Source: Aeromonas rivipollensis (GTDB lineage Bacteria > Pseudomonadota > Gammaproteobacteria > Enterobacterales > Aeromonadaceae). From it: a stretch of 64,000 nucleotides of DNA. Location: positions 248,001-312,000 of the forward strand of contig NZ_JAAILA010000013.1 in the NCBI RefSeq assembly GCF_010974825.1. The letters are read 5' to 3'. The position numbers were made by a program, and so were the translations under genes. Of this stretch, positions 1-9,236 are shown in pieces (position 1 is the stretch's first letter; each line of letters starts with the position of its first letter). The notes beneath the pieces were generated by a model. It was not told the DNA's origin. It saw only the letters and a list, made by a program, of their open reading frames with translations, and searched no databases.

Positions 1-272
1 CCTGGTCGATTTATCCCCCGGCAATCCCCCGCCTGGGCCGGGTTATGCCGGCTCAGGCAGCTGCTCCGACCTCGCCGTTTTTTTGAGCAAACAGGCTGAA
101 CCCCCGATGAATAGCCCCTGACAAGCGGTGCCCGCCCCTGTATAGTTCGCCGCATTCAGGTTGTCCATCGGCCTCGTTATGCTATTTCATGGGATCGCTT
201 TCTGTGCGATCTAGGGCCGCATGAACCTGTGCAACCATCCCTGATTACCCACGACTTCTTAAGGGGGGACAG

Positions 273-1220
273 ATGATCACCGCCTACATTCTCAATAACA
301 AGGTGCTGGACATAGTCACGCTCGGGCCGGACGACATAGTCCCCGACAACACCGTCTGGCTGGATGCCTACAAGCCGGACACGGCGGAGCGAGAATGGTT
401 GACGGGCCTCTTTCTGGAAGAGGTCCCCGACAAGGAGGAGCTGGACGACATCGAGGCCTCCGCCCGTTTCTACTGGGACACAGATGGTCTGCACATCCAC
501 TCCCTGTTCCCCCAGCGGATCGGCCGTGACACCAAGGGTGTCCACGTCTCCTTTACCCTGCGCAACAACCTGCTGATCAGCATCCGCGAGGATGACATCG
601 GCCTGGTGCGCCTGCTGCGTCACTACATGCGCCAAGACAGGCTGGAGGTGGAGAATGCCCTCGACATCCTGCTGGAGGTGCAGAACCTCAAGGTGGAATA
701 CCTCTCCGATCTCATCGAGGACGGCTACAAGACTCTGGAGAACACCGCCGATCAGATCTTCGAGCCGGATCAGATCAACTCCATGCTCAAGGAGCTGATG
801 GCCCAGGAAGAGGCCAACGGCCAGATCCGTCTCTCCCTGCACGATACCCGCCGAGCCCTGCGCTTCTTGAAACGCAGCCTGCGCCAGCGGATGACAGGGG
901 AGCAGAACAAGTGGATCGACGAGATGCTGCACGACGTGGAGTCCCTGCTGCCCCACACCCAGTTCCTATTCGACAAGATCAACTTCCAGCTGGAGGCCTC
1001 CATGGGGGTGACCAATCTGGAGCAGAACAAGGTGATCAAGATCTTCTCGGTGGCAGCGGTGATCTTCCTGCCCCCCACCCTGATCGCCAGCATCTACGGC
1101 ATGAACTTCGGCCGCATGCCGGAGCTCGCCTGGGAATACGGCTATCAGATGTCCCTGGTGCTGATGGTGATGTCGTCGCTCGGCACCGGCCTCTTCTTCA
1201 AGCGCAAGGGCTGGCTGTAA
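273..1220 (+). CDS. corA: CorA-family magnesium/divalent cation channel
   Basis: 315 aa, the usual CorA length. The first ~240 residues are a charged cytosolic funnel domain (alternating acidic and basic helices). Two C-terminal membrane helices follow (about 255-273 and 290-310). The signature Gly-Met-Asn at about 276-278 (YGMNFGRMPE) lies in the loop after the first helix and is the selectivity filter of the family, whose pentamers admit Mg2+ (also Co2+ and Ni2+) across the inner membrane. The C-terminus is basic (FKRKGWL), as in the family. The ATG follows a strong purine-rich ribosome site (AAGGGGGGACAG). It stands alone; a GC-rich hairpin follows. Confident call; whether it is the main Mg channel or a ZntB-like paralogue cannot be told from sequence alone. 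Confidence 0.9.
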   Translation: MITAYILNNKVLDIVTLGPDDIVPDNTVWLDAYKPDTAEREWLTGLFLEEVPDKEELDDIEASARFYWDTDGLHIHSLFPQRIGRDTKGVHVSFTLRNNLLISIREDDIGLVRLLRHYMRQDRLEVENALDILLEVQNLKVEYLSDLIEDGYKTLENTADQIFEPDQINSMLKELMAQEEANGQIRLSLHDTRRALRFLKRSLRQRMTGEQNKWIDEMLHDVESLLPHTQFLFDKINFQLEASMGVTNLEQNKVIKIFSVAAVIFLPPTLIASIYGMNFGRMPELAWEYGYQMSLVLMVMSSLGTGLFFKRKGWL

Positions 1221-1251
1221 CGCCATCCGGCATCAGACAAGCTGAGCAGAG

Positions 1252-1275
1252 ATTGGGGGGCACTGGCCCCCCGAT
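1252..1275 (+). terminator. GC-rich hairpin after corA
   Basis: A six-G / six-C stem around CACTGG follows corA by about 30 bases. It lacks a long T tract, so it is a weak or partial intrinsic terminator. Confidence 0.4.
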
Positions 1276-1352
1276 TAATTCCCCCGCCTTGCAAAGGGCC
1301 GCCTCCCGCCCCATATCCCCTGCATCAATAGTTCAACCCCGGAACGGGCCTT

Positions 1353-1814
1353 ATGACCCTCTACCCCGAACATCGCTATGACGATCATGGCCAACTGCGC
1401 CCACCGCTCTGGTTCTGGCCCATCGCCCTCTTGCTGACCCGCTCGGTCTGGCTGTTTCTGATGGCCGGCGTCACCCGGGAGAGCGGCAGCGCAATCCTGA
1501 CCCTCTTCTACCCGGACAAGATGAGTCTCTATCTCAGCCTGCTGACGGACGTGCCCGCCATGCTGGCGCTGCTCGCCTTTGGCGGCACCTATCAGCAGAC
1601 TAACAGCCTGCGCGCCTGGCTCAGGCGCCACAGCCGGGGCCTGCTGCTCTGCTCCACCGCGAGCGGTCTGCTGATGCAGCTGCACAGCCTCAATCTGCAG
1701 AAGTGGTCATTTAGCTGGCCCACCGCCCTGGTGCTGGTCGCCAGCCTCTGGGCGCTCTGGTATCTGCTCAAGAGCCGCCAGCTGCGGGATTACACCCAGG
1801 ATCAACCCCATTAA
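1353..1814 (+). CDS. DUF2919 (YfeZ-like) inner-membrane protein
   Basis: 153 aa with four likely membrane helices (about 24-42, 64-80, 93-112, 118-138). The N-terminus (HRYDDHGQLRPPLWFW) matches the DUF2919 pattern, in which a short cytosolic Asp/His-Gly-Leu-Lys/Arg-Pro-Pro stretch precedes the first helix. The family is small, gammaproteobacterial and without known function. The ATG at 1353 has only a weak upstream purine run. It converges on the next, minus-strand gene with 18 bases between stop codons. Family assignment is fairly sure; function is unknown. Confidence 0.7.
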   Translation: MTLYPEHRYDDHGQLRPPLWFWPIALLLTRSVWLFLMAGVTRESGSAILTLFYPDKMSLYLSLLTDVPAMLALLAFGGTYQQTNSLRAWLRRHSRGLLLCSTASGLLMQLHSLNLQKWSFSWPTALVLVASLWALWYLLKSRQLRDYTQDQPH

Positions 1815-1832
1815 CGGGCACCGTCGTCCGCC

Positions 1833-2579
1833 TCATTGACGGGTGACCCGGATCTGCAGGGTCTGGCGTTCGCTGCCGCTCGCCACCCCGACCCGTGACG
1901 GATTGGAGAGTGCGGCCCCCTGGCCCTCCTGACTGGTGGAGAGTTCCCCCACCGTCAGCCACTGCCCCGGGGCGCCGCTCACCTCGGTGGCGCTCTGCCC
2001 AGTCTTGATGTCGCCGCGCTCAAGCCTGGCCTGCTCGCTGCTGAGCGCTATCTGTACCCTGTCCCCTATCAGGGTGGCGGTGGCGTAGAGGCCGCTTATC
2101 AGCGGCATCATGCCCACCACCCGACCCCCCTGCCAGCGATAGAAGGTGACCGGCTGATAGGAACCCATTTGCAGCAGCACGGGCCGCCCCGAGAGGCCGC
2201 GCACCTGCCAGTTGTCCTGCTGGGTGCGCTGGTAATCCTCAGCGCCCCCCTCCAGCAGCCACTGCCGTTTGGCGTTGTCATTGCCGATGCCTATCCCCGC
2301 CTGCCGGCTGCTGGACGCCCCCGCCACCCGCCACTCGATAAGCAGGCTCTGGGGCGGCTGGTTGAGCTTATCCAGCACCCTCTCGGCCTCCTGCAACTGG
2401 GCGGGCGTACCGCTCAGCACCAGCTGGTTGCCCATGGCACTGACCCCAAGCTCGGGGTATAGCTCCTTGAGGGTCTGCACCATCCCTTCTGCCTCAAACA
2501 CAGGTATGACCTTCACCTCGGCCCGCAGGGGCAAGGCCCAAAGCACGCAGCACCCGAGCACCCAACACCAAGCTCTCAT
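1833..2579 (-). CDS. Exported protein with secretin-type N (STN/N0-like) domain
   Basis: 248 aa from the ATG at 2579, chosen because AGGGGGACGAGG lies just upstream and a signal peptide follows at once (CWVLGCCVLWALPLRA, cleavage after ALPLRA). Residues ~20-75 (VFEAEGMVQTLKELYPELGV...LVLSGTPAQLQEAERVLDKL) have the beta-alpha-beta ring-building pattern of secretin N domains, ending with a helix that normally precedes 'N-Q-P-P-Q-SLLIEWRV'. The remainder looks beta-rich like the start of a secretin core, but the polypeptide stops long before a pore could form. No secretion or pilus genes are nearby, so it may be an orphan periplasmic protein. The frame stays open upstream to 2783 through a 12-bp tandem repeat, so a longer N-terminus is possible but less likely. 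Confidence 0.65.
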   Translation of the reverse strand: MRAWCWVLGCCVLWALPLRAEVKVIPVFEAEGMVQTLKELYPELGVSAMGNQLVLSGTPAQLQEAERVLDKLNQPPQSLLIEWRVAGASSSRQAGIGIGNDNAKRQWLLEGGAEDYQRTQQDNWQVRGLSGRPVLLQMGSYQPVTFYRWQGGRVVGMMPLISGLYATATLIGDRVQIALSSEQARLERGDIKTGQSATEVSGAPGQWLTVGELSTSQEGQGAALSNPSRVGVASGSERQTLQIRVTRQ

Positions 2580-2591
2580 CCTCGTCCCCCT

Positions 2592-2640
2592 CTTGCCGTC
2601 CCTTTTGCCGTCCCTTTTGCCGTCTCTCATGGCGTCTCTC
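2592..2640. repeat. 12-bp tandem repeat upstream of the secretin-like gene
   Basis: Three to four imperfect copies of a 12-base unit (TTGCCGTCCCTT on the plus strand). In the minus frame they would read Asp-Gly-Lys-Arg repeats ahead of the chosen start. Being a multiple of three, copy changes would keep the upstream frame open. Confidence 0.7.
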
Positions 2641-2789
2641 TCATCACTCCTTGCCATCATGGGCCATGGCGCCCCGATTGCAATGGCAAGGGGCAAAACT
2701 GCCGGGCCCATGACGGAGTCATGAAGGTCCTTATCCGGCTCGTTTTCGAGCCCAAAGAAAAGACTCATTGAGAGACCACTCAATACAAA

Positions 2790-2804
2790 TAAAAATGGTT
2801 ATCA
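2790..2804 (+). promoter_or_regulatory. Probable Fur box before the siderophore export/uptake operon
   Basis: TAAAAATGGTTATCA matches 11 of 14 informative positions of the 7-1-7 Fur consensus TGATAATNATTATCA. It lies 63 bases before the MFS start codon and heads a plus-strand run of exporter, receptor and ABC permease genes. Confidence 0.7.
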
Positions 2805-2866
2805 TTTGTTGTCACAACAATATCCCTCGGATACAATTCGGACTCATTTTTTCGAGTCAGCCTCTG

Positions 2867-4102
2867 ATGAAGCCAGAACCTGTCGTCTCCTCCTCTGCAG
2901 CCATCCATCTGGCCCTGCTGATCAACATGCTCTCCATGGGCAGCATGATGATGGTGATGCCGCTCGGGCCGGATCTGGTCATCAGCCTCGGCATGCAACC
3001 GGAACAGACGGGTTATTTCAGCGGCGGTGCCACCCTGGGCGCGGCTCTGATGGGGCTTATCGCCGCTCCCTGGCTCGATCGCGTCAACCGCAAACCCACC
3101 CTGCTGGTGCTGCTGACCCTGCGTTTCCTGCTGCTGATGGCCTGCGCCCTGGTCCAGAACAGCCAGCAACTGCTGATGCTGTTCATTCTGTCGGGCTGCG
3201 TGGCCGGGCCGCTGGCCGCCATCCTGATGGCCGCCGTGCTGGACCTGGTGCCGCCGGCCGAACGGGGCCGCCGCCTCGCCTACGTGGGCATGGCCTTCTC
3301 GCTGGCCGCCATTTTGGTGGTGCCCGTCGCCCTGGTGCTGGCCCAGTGGCTCGGCTGGCAGAGCCCCTTCCTGCTGTTTGGTGCGAGCGGCCTGCTGCTG
3401 GCCCTGCTCTGCGCCCGGCTGCTGCCCTCACTGCCGGTGACTCGAGCCCCGCAAGGCCAGGGGCTGCGCCAGTTGCTGGGCTCGCCGCTCTGTCAGGGGG
3501 CCCTGTGCATCCTCTGCCTGCAGATGTTCGGCCACTTCCTGCTGATCCCGCACTTTGCCAACTACTTCCAGTTCAACCTCGGTTTCCCGCGGGAACAGAT
3601 CGCCGCCCTCTACCTGTGCGGCGGCCTCGCGAGCATGGCCACCATGCGCCTGTGCGGCGGCTGGATAGACAAGGGTCGTGCCCAGGGCGCCATACTGCTC
3701 ACCAGCCTGTTGCTGGCCCTGGTCACCCTGCTCGGCTTCGCCGCCCCCGTCGGCCTGCCCGTCTACCTGCTGTTTACCCTCTTCATGGCCCTGAGCTCGG
3801 CCCGCGCCAGCACCACCCTAGCTGTCACGGCGGCCATTCCGGCCCCCCATCAGCGCGCCGCCTTCATGTCCTTCCAGGGCACCGTCACCAATGTGGCGGC
3901 CGGGGTCGGCAGCCTGCTTTCGGCCAGATACCTGGTCTCCGATGCGGGGGGCGCCCTGCACGGTTTCTCCACCCTGGCCTGGATCAACATCGGCTGCGGC
4001 CTGCTGGCCTGCGCCGGCGTCTGGTTCCTCATCCGGGGACTGGAGCGGACAAGAGATAACAATAATCCTGCCTCTGGTACTGCCAGACAAGGAAGTCAGT
4101 GA
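2867..4102 (+). CDS. MFS transporter, probable siderophore exporter (EntS-like role)
   Basis: 411 aa with 12 predicted membrane helices. The loop after helix 2 carries the MFS motif A in the form APWLDRVNRKP. The start at 2867 (MKPEPVV) is preferred over the frame-open 2768 because the extra 33 residues are not membrane- or signal-like and would cover the Fur box. The position directly upstream of the TonB-dependent receptor, under a Fur box and beside the amonabactin genes, suggests it exports amonabactin across the inner membrane, as EntS does for enterobactin. The role is inferred from context; sequence alone supports only a drug/metabolite-type MFS carrier. Confidence 0.75.
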   Translation: MKPEPVVSSSAAIHLALLINMLSMGSMMMVMPLGPDLVISLGMQPEQTGYFSGGATLGAALMGLIAAPWLDRVNRKPTLLVLLTLRFLLLMACALVQNSQQLLMLFILSGCVAGPLAAILMAAVLDLVPPAERGRRLAYVGMAFSLAAILVVPVALVLAQWLGWQSPFLLFGASGLLLALLCARLLPSLPVTRAPQGQGLRQLLGSPLCQGALCILCLQMFGHFLLIPHFANYFQFNLGFPREQIAALYLCGGLASMATMRLCGGWIDKGRAQGAILLTSLLLALVTLLGFAAPVGLPVYLLFTLFMALSSARASTTLAVTAAIPAPHQRAAFMSFQGTVTNVAAGVGSLLSARYLVSDAGGALHGFSTLAWINIGCGLLACAGVWFLIRGLERTRDNNNPASGTARQGSQ

Positions 4103-4160
4103 GCATTTGGGCCCACAGCGCCCTACCCCATAACCTCTGTTTATTCATGGAGTTTTGACA

Positions 4161-6134
4161 ATGCAGTTGCAGCATGGCGTATTTCGTTTGAACCCGATTT
4201 TGCTCTCCCTCGGCCTGCTGGCCGTACCTGGCCTGGCCCAGGCAGAGTCGGTCAAGGCCAACGAGACCATGGTGGTCACCGCCACCCAGACCAAGCACAC
4301 CGAGCTGTCCGCCCCGGCCAGCGTCTCGGTGGTGACCCGTGCCGATCTGGACAAGATGAACGTCAACAACATCGGCGATGCCCTCAAGCACGTGCCGGGC
4401 GTCAACATAGTCTCCACCAACCCCACCGGCCGCAACGAGATCAAGATCCGTGGCATGGGGGGTGACTACACCCTGCTGCTGATCAACGGTAAACGGGTCA
4501 ACGCCCGCGAGACCCTGGGCAGCGCCTACGGCAACGACTTCGACTTGAGCTCCATCCCCATGGCCGCCATCGAGCGCATCGAGGTGATCCGTGGCCCCGT
4601 CTCCTCCCTGTACGGGGCTGATGCCCTGGGCGGCGTGGTCAACGTGATCCTGCGCCAGGCCAAGGAGAAGACAGAGGCCGCCGTCGGTTACACCCACAGC
4701 ATGCCCACCGAGGGTGATGGCGGCGATGCCAACCAGGCCAGCGCCTATGTTTCCGGCGCCCTGATCGACAACAAGCTGCTGGGCAGCGTGGTGGTGGAAG
4801 GCTATCAGCGCGACAACTGGAAGAGCGATCAGTCCAACAACCCGGACGCCGATGCGCTGGAAAAACGGGAAGTGGTCAACGTGCTGACCAGCCTGAAGTG
4901 GCTGGTGGCAGACAACCAGGACATCGACTTCGATCTGGGTTACAACCAGAACGACATGGACAGCTACTTCAACAACGTGCCCCGCGCCCCGACCGCACCG
5001 GCCACCCCCCACAACGTGCAGAACCTGGATCGCCTGAGCCTGGGGCTGACCCACAACGGCCGTTGGGAGCACTTCGACAGCCGCGCTCGTTACTACTTCG
5101 AGCAAATCGATCTGATGGATGACTCCCAGCTCAATGGCGGCGCCGCCGATGTCACCCAGACCAACAACACGGTTGACGGTCAGGTCAGCGGTTACCTGGG
5201 TGATCACCTGCTCACCTCAGGCGCCGAGCTGCGCAAGACAGAGCTGGAGCACAGCCGCAACATCGCCAATGGCAGCGTGGATGCGACCCAGAGCGCCGTC
5301 TACCTGCAAGACGAGTTCGGCTTCGGCGATCTGGCCCTGACCCTCTCCGGTCGCCTGGATCACCACGAGACCTATGGCACCGAGTTCAGCCCGCGCGCCT
5401 ACGCCCTCTACACCCTGACCGACGAGTGGGTGATCAAGGGTGGCGCCGGCAAGGCGTTCAAGGCCCCGACCCTGGCCCAGTCCAGCGAAGGCTTCTCCAC
5501 CACCGCCTGCCGCGGCGCCTGCCAGGTCATCGGCAACCCGGATCTGAAGCCGGAAACCGCCGTCAGCTATGAGCTGGGCACCGCCTACGAGGCCGCACGC
5601 TTCGGTGCCGGGGTGACCGGCTTCCACAACGAGATCGAGGATCTGATCCAGAGCGATCAGTGGGGCCCGGGCTACCGTCCGACCGTGATGACCTACCTCA
5701 ACGTCAAGGAAGCCCGCATCAAGGGTCTGGAGCTGACCGGCTGGGTCGACGTGCTGGACAACGTGACGCTGACCGGCAACTTCACCCTGCTGGACTCAGT
5801 GGACAGGAGCACAGGGGATGATCTGGCCAAGACCCCGGATCACACCGGCAACCTCGGTCTGGACTGGCAGGCGAGCGAGTTCGTCAGCGCCAACCTGGCC
5901 TGGCAATATGTCGGCAGCCAGGTGATCAAGGTCCCGGCCCGCAACTCCCAGGCGTTCACCTCCAAGCACTACCAGACCCTGGACGTCAACACCAACTGGA
6001 CTGTCACCCCGGCGCTGGACTTCAAGCTCGGCATCACCAACCTCACCAACACCAAGCGTGATGAGGTGGCCACCGACGCCGACTTCATCCTGGAAGGTCG
6101 CACCGTCTACGCTGGCGTAGATTACAAGCTGTAA
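4161..6134 (+). CDS. TonB-dependent outer-membrane catecholate siderophore receptor (FepA/CirA-type)
   Basis: 657 aa. A signal peptide (cleavage near GLAQA-ES) is followed by a TonB box-like stretch (ETMVVTAT), a plug domain (SAPASVSVVTRADLDKM...IEVIRGPVSSLYGADALGGVVN) and a 22-strand barrel with the conserved NPDLKPETAVSYELG segment. It ends in an aromatic-containing strand (VYAGVDYKL). The ATG at 4161 has GGAG spaced correctly; a TTG six bases upstream is in frame. Amonabactin uptake in Aeromonas has been assigned to a receptor called FstC; this gene is a good candidate, but I cannot verify identity. It sits 58 bases after the exporter gene and ends in a strong terminator before the permease genes. 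Confidence 0.88.
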   Translation: MQLQHGVFRLNPILLSLGLLAVPGLAQAESVKANETMVVTATQTKHTELSAPASVSVVTRADLDKMNVNNIGDALKHVPGVNIVSTNPTGRNEIKIRGMGGDYTLLLINGKRVNARETLGSAYGNDFDLSSIPMAAIERIEVIRGPVSSLYGADALGGVVNVILRQAKEKTEAAVGYTHSMPTEGDGGDANQASAYVSGALIDNKLLGSVVVEGYQRDNWKSDQSNNPDADALEKREVVNVLTSLKWLVADNQDIDFDLGYNQNDMDSYFNNVPRAPTAPATPHNVQNLDRLSLGLTHNGRWEHFDSRARYYFEQIDLMDDSQLNGGAADVTQTNNTVDGQVSGYLGDHLLTSGAELRKTELEHSRNIANGSVDATQSAVYLQDEFGFGDLALTLSGRLDHHETYGTEFSPRAYALYTLTDEWVIKGGAGKAFKAPTLAQSSEGFSTTACRGACQVIGNPDLKPETAVSYELGTAYEAARFGAGVTGFHNEIEDLIQSDQWGPGYRPTVMTYLNVKEARIKGLELTGWVDVLDNVTLTGNFTLLDSVDRSTGDDLAKTPDHTGNLGLDWQASEFVSANLAWQYVGSQVIKVPARNSQAFTSKHYQTLDVNTNWTVTPALDFKLGITNLTNTKRDEVATDADFILEGRTVYAGVDYKL

Positions 6135-6145
6135 GATCTCCCTGC

Positions 6146-6174
6146 GGGAGCCCCGAGATCGGGGCTCCCTTTTT
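6146..6174 (+). terminator. Intrinsic terminator after the TonB receptor gene
   Basis: A perfect stem GGGAGCCCC / GGGGCTCCC followed by five T, 12 bases after the receptor stop codon. It should reduce readthrough into the ABC permease genes. Confidence 0.9.
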
Positions 6175-6209
6175 GCGTTTCTACTGCCCCGTATCAAAGG
6201 AGTTGTTGC

Positions 6210-7226
6210 GTGCTCAGATACCAAGCTCAGCTGTTCTGGCTCGGAGTGCTGCTCCTCATACTGCTGATTTCTCTGTCACTGGCCACAGGCGCCGGTGTCT
6301 ATGGTGGCCGCGAGGTCGCCGGTTTCCTGCTGGGCGATCCCGCCCTGGTGGCCGATGAAAAACTCGCCATGATAGTCAATACATTGCGATTGCCCCGCAC
6401 CCTGGCGGCCCTGGTGGTGGGAGTCTGTCTCGCACTCGCCGCCTCCATGCTGCAAAGCGCCACCCGCAATCCCCTGGCCGAACCCGGCCTGCTCGGGGTC
6501 AACGCCGGTGCCGTCTTCGCCCTGGTGATCGGGCTGACCTATTTCGGTGTCGAATCCGCCTACGGCTATCTGCTCTGGTCCGGCATGGGGGCCCTGCTCG
6601 GCAACCTCATCGTACTGGGTCTCGGCCTCATGGTGGGGCGCTCCAACCCCCTCAAGCTCATCCTGGTGGGGGTCGCCCTCTCCGCCACCTTCGGCGGCCT
6701 CTCAAACTTCCTGCTGCTCTCCAACCGGGTGGTGCTGGAGCAGTTCCGCTTCTGGAACCTGGGGTCGCTGGCCGCCTCCAGCCTGGAGTCCGTGCTGACG
6801 GTGATCCCCTTCGCGCTGGCCGCCCTGCTGCTGACCCTGGCGCTGTGCCGCCAGCTCACCCTGATGCAGATGGGGGACAACCAGGCCCAGGCGCTCGGCA
6901 TACGGCCGACCCGGGTGCGCATCGGCGTGCTGCTGGCCGCCACCCTGTTCACCGCCTGCGCCATCGCCATTGCCGGTCCCATCGGCTTCGTCGGCTTCCT
7001 GGCCGCCTACTGCGCCCGCCTGGTGGAGCCGGTGCGCCTGGCCATCCAGGTGCGCTTCTCCGCCCTGTTCGGGGTGCTGTTCCTGCTCGGTGCCGACATA
7101 CTGGCGCGCTGGCTGCTGCAGCCGTTCGAGCTGCCCAACGGCGTCATTCTGGCGCTGATCGGTGCCCCCGTGCTCATCCTGGTGGTGCGCAGCGGCGGCT
7201 TCCGCTCCCTGCTGGCCGTCAAATAA
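6210..7226 (+). CDS. FecCD-family ferric-siderophore ABC permease (FepD-like)
   Basis: 338 aa with 9-10 membrane helices and family hallmarks: LRLPRTLAALVVGVCLALAASMLQ...TRNPLAEPGLLGVNAGA near the N-terminus and GPIGFVGFLA near the C-terminus (the coupling-helix region that contacts the ATPase). A GTG start is used, with AAGGAG eight bases upstream. It would form a heterodimer with the next gene to move ferric catecholate from periplasm to cytosol. The next coding start follows after 11 bases. Confidence 0.9.
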   Translation: MLRYQAQLFWLGVLLLILLISLSLATGAGVYGGREVAGFLLGDPALVADEKLAMIVNTLRLPRTLAALVVGVCLALAASMLQSATRNPLAEPGLLGVNAGAVFALVIGLTYFGVESAYGYLLWSGMGALLGNLIVLGLGLMVGRSNPLKLILVGVALSATFGGLSNFLLLSNRVVLEQFRFWNLGSLAASSLESVLTVIPFALAALLLTLALCRQLTLMQMGDNQAQALGIRPTRVRIGVLLAATLFTACAIAIAGPIGFVGFLAAYCARLVEPVRLAIQVRFSALFGVLFLLGADILARWLLQPFELPNGVILALIGAPVLILVVRSGGFRSLLAVK

Positions 7227-7237
7227 GGTGCCCTCCC

Positions 7238-8314
7238 ATGAATAACGCCATGAACATGAGGGCCCCCCTGCCCGAAACCCGACTCCCCACCGGCACCCTG
7301 CGCCTGCGCCTCGGCCGCCGCACCCTGCTGCTGGAGCGCCGCGCCTGGCTGATCACCCTCGGGCTCGTGCTCGCCCTCACCCTGCTCTCCCTGCTGGCCC
7401 TGACCCTGGGCTCCGGCAAGATCACCATGATGGGTGTCGTCCAGACACTGCTTGGGGAGGGGAGCCGGCTCGACCAGGTGACGGTGTTCAAGATCCGGCT
7501 GCCGCGCATCGTCGCCGTGCTGGTGGCGGGCGCCGCCATGGGCCTCTCCGGCTGCCTGGTGCAGACCCTGGTCCGCAACCGCCTCGCCACCCCGGACATG
7601 ATAGGGGTCAACGAGGGGGCGTCGCTCGCCATCATCATCTTCTCCCTCTACCTGACGCTCGGCAGCTGGCCCTGGTGGGCCGCGCCCTTCGGCGCCCTGT
7701 TTGCCGCCGCCGTGCTCTATGCCCTGTGCAACAAGCCGGGGGAGCAGGGCTACCTGTTCGTGGTGATCGGCATAGGCGTCTCCGAGCTGATGAACGCCAT
7801 CGGCCAGTTCGCCATGTCCACCCAATCCCTGGTGCACCTCACCAGCCTTTATCTCTGGAACATGGGCAACTTCGTCGGCCAGGGTTACGGCACAGTCGTG
7901 CCTGTGGGGATACTGATCCTGCTCATCTGCCCCTGGGTCGTCTATCTCTCCCGCGCCCTCGGTGTGCTGCGCCTAGGATCCGTCACCGCCAGGACCCTGG
8001 GGGTCAACGTCAACCGGGTGCAGCTCGGGGTGCTGGCCCAGGCCATACTGGTGGCGGCCCTTGGCACCGCCATCGGCGGCCCCGTGGTCTTCATCGCCAT
8101 GGCGGCCCCCATACTCGCCTCCTGGCTCTCCCGGGATCGCATAGTGCCGCTCTGGATTGCGGCCCTGTGCGGCGCCCTGATGCTGCTCGCCAGCGACACC
8201 CTGGTGCGGGTGCTGGCCAGCCCCCATGAGGTGGCCACCGGCATCATGACCCGCATTCTCGGCGGCCTGCTGCTGCTGTTCATCCTGATCAAAGACAGAC
8301 AACGGGCGGACTGA
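7238..8314 (+). CDS. FecCD-family ferric-siderophore ABC permease (FepG-like)
   Basis: 358 aa from the ATG at 7238. The frame is open far upstream inside the preceding gene, but that stretch is a shadow of it. The motifs IRLPRIVAVLVAGAAMGLSGCLVQTLVRNRLATPDMIG and GPVVFIAMAAPILA identify a FecCD permease. The ~45-residue N-terminal extension before the first helix is Arg/Leu-rich, as in FepG. It pairs with the FepD-like gene 11 bases upstream and the ATPase 43 bases downstream. Confidence 0.9.
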   Translation: MNNAMNMRAPLPETRLPTGTLRLRLGRRTLLLERRAWLITLGLVLALTLLSLLALTLGSGKITMMGVVQTLLGEGSRLDQVTVFKIRLPRIVAVLVAGAAMGLSGCLVQTLVRNRLATPDMIGVNEGASLAIIIFSLYLTLGSWPWWAAPFGALFAAAVLYALCNKPGEQGYLFVVIGIGVSELMNAIGQFAMSTQSLVHLTSLYLWNMGNFVGQGYGTVVPVGILILLICPWVVYLSRALGVLRLGSVTARTLGVNVNRVQLGVLAQAILVAALGTAIGGPVVFIAMAAPILASWLSRDRIVPLWIAALCGALMLLASDTLVRVLASPHEVATGIMTRILGGLLLLFILIKDRQRAD

Positions 8315-8357
8315 CCATGCCATTCATCCATTTTCAAGACAGACCGAGGGCCGCCTG

Positions 8358-9161
8358 ATGACGCTCACAGTGAATCGACTCCATTTCGGCTACCAGCACA
8401 AGGCCATCTTCGAGGAGATCTCCCTCTCCATCCCCCAGGGCAAGCTGGTGGGCATCGTCGGCCCCAACGGGGGCGGCAAGTCCACCCTGCTCAAACTGCT
8501 GGCGGGCCAGGTGCAGCCCCAGTCCGGGGAGATACTGCTCAAGGGCAGGCCCCTGGGTAGCTATAGCATGAAGGCCCTGGCCCGGGAGCTGGCCTACCTG
8601 CCCCAGCGGCCGCTGGTGCCGCCTGGCATCCGGGTCGAGCAGCTGGTGCAGTATGGCCGCCATCCCCATCAGGGCTGGTTCACCCAGTGGAGCGAGGAGG
8701 ACGCCCGCATGGTGGACTGGGCCCGGGAGCGGATGCAGCTCGATGCCATCTGGCAGCAGAGCGCCAATTCGCTGTCCGGCGGCCAGGCCCAGCGGGTCTG
8801 GCTCGCCATGGTGCTGGCCCAGGATGCGGACATCATCTTGCTGGACGAGCCCACCAGCGCCCTGGACATAGGCCACCAGACCGAGGTGATGGAAGCCATC
8901 CACAGGGTCGCCGCCGAGGGCAAGACGGTGCTCATCGTGATCCATGACCTCGCCACCGCCGCCCGCTACTGCGACGAGCTGATTGCCCTGGGGGACGGCG
9001 GTATCCAGGCCATGGGTCCGGCCCGGGAGGTGGTGACCAAGTCCCTGATCGATCGTCTCTATCAAACCGATGTGGACATACTGCACGCCCCCGGCGATGG
9101 TGCCCCTGTCATAGTGCCCCGCCGGCGCCAGGATACAGCGCCAAGCAAGCAGTCGGCCTGA
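8358..9161 (+). CDS. Ferric-siderophore ABC transporter ATPase (FepC-like)
   Basis: 267 aa. Walker A GPNGGGKSTLLKLL, Q-loop region LAYLPQRP, signature NSLSGGQAQRVWLAMVLAQ, Walker B DIILLDEPTSALD and switch His in VIHDLATAARYCD are all intact. The overall pattern is the FepC/FecE/FhuC subfamily. It energises the two FecCD permeases just upstream. An intrinsic terminator follows the stop codon by 12 bases, closing the import operon. Confidence 0.92.
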   Translation: MTLTVNRLHFGYQHKAIFEEISLSIPQGKLVGIVGPNGGGKSTLLKLLAGQVQPQSGEILLKGRPLGSYSMKALARELAYLPQRPLVPPGIRVEQLVQYGRHPHQGWFTQWSEEDARMVDWARERMQLDAIWQQSANSLSGGQAQRVWLAMVLAQDADIILLDEPTSALDIGHQTEVMEAIHRVAAEGKTVLIVIHDLATAARYCDELIALGDGGIQAMGPAREVVTKSLIDRLYQTDVDILHAPGDGAPVIVPRRRQDTAPSKQSA

Positions 9162-9173
9162 GAGAGATAGCAA

Positions 9174-9195
9174 GAAACCGCCTGATGGCGGTTTC
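9174..9195 (+). terminator. Intrinsic terminator after the FepC-like gene
   Basis: Stem GAAACCGCC / GGCGGTTTC with a TGAT loop, followed by a short T-rich tail. Confidence 0.85.
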
Positions 9196-9236
9196 TTTGT
9201 CTGGGCAGTGACGGGGCGCGAGGGCCCGGGCGGAAC

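Noticed and set aside
2580-2783. Longer N-terminus for the secretin-like protein
   Set aside because: The extension is a DGKR repeat before a standard signal peptide; the ATG at 2579 has the better ribosome site.
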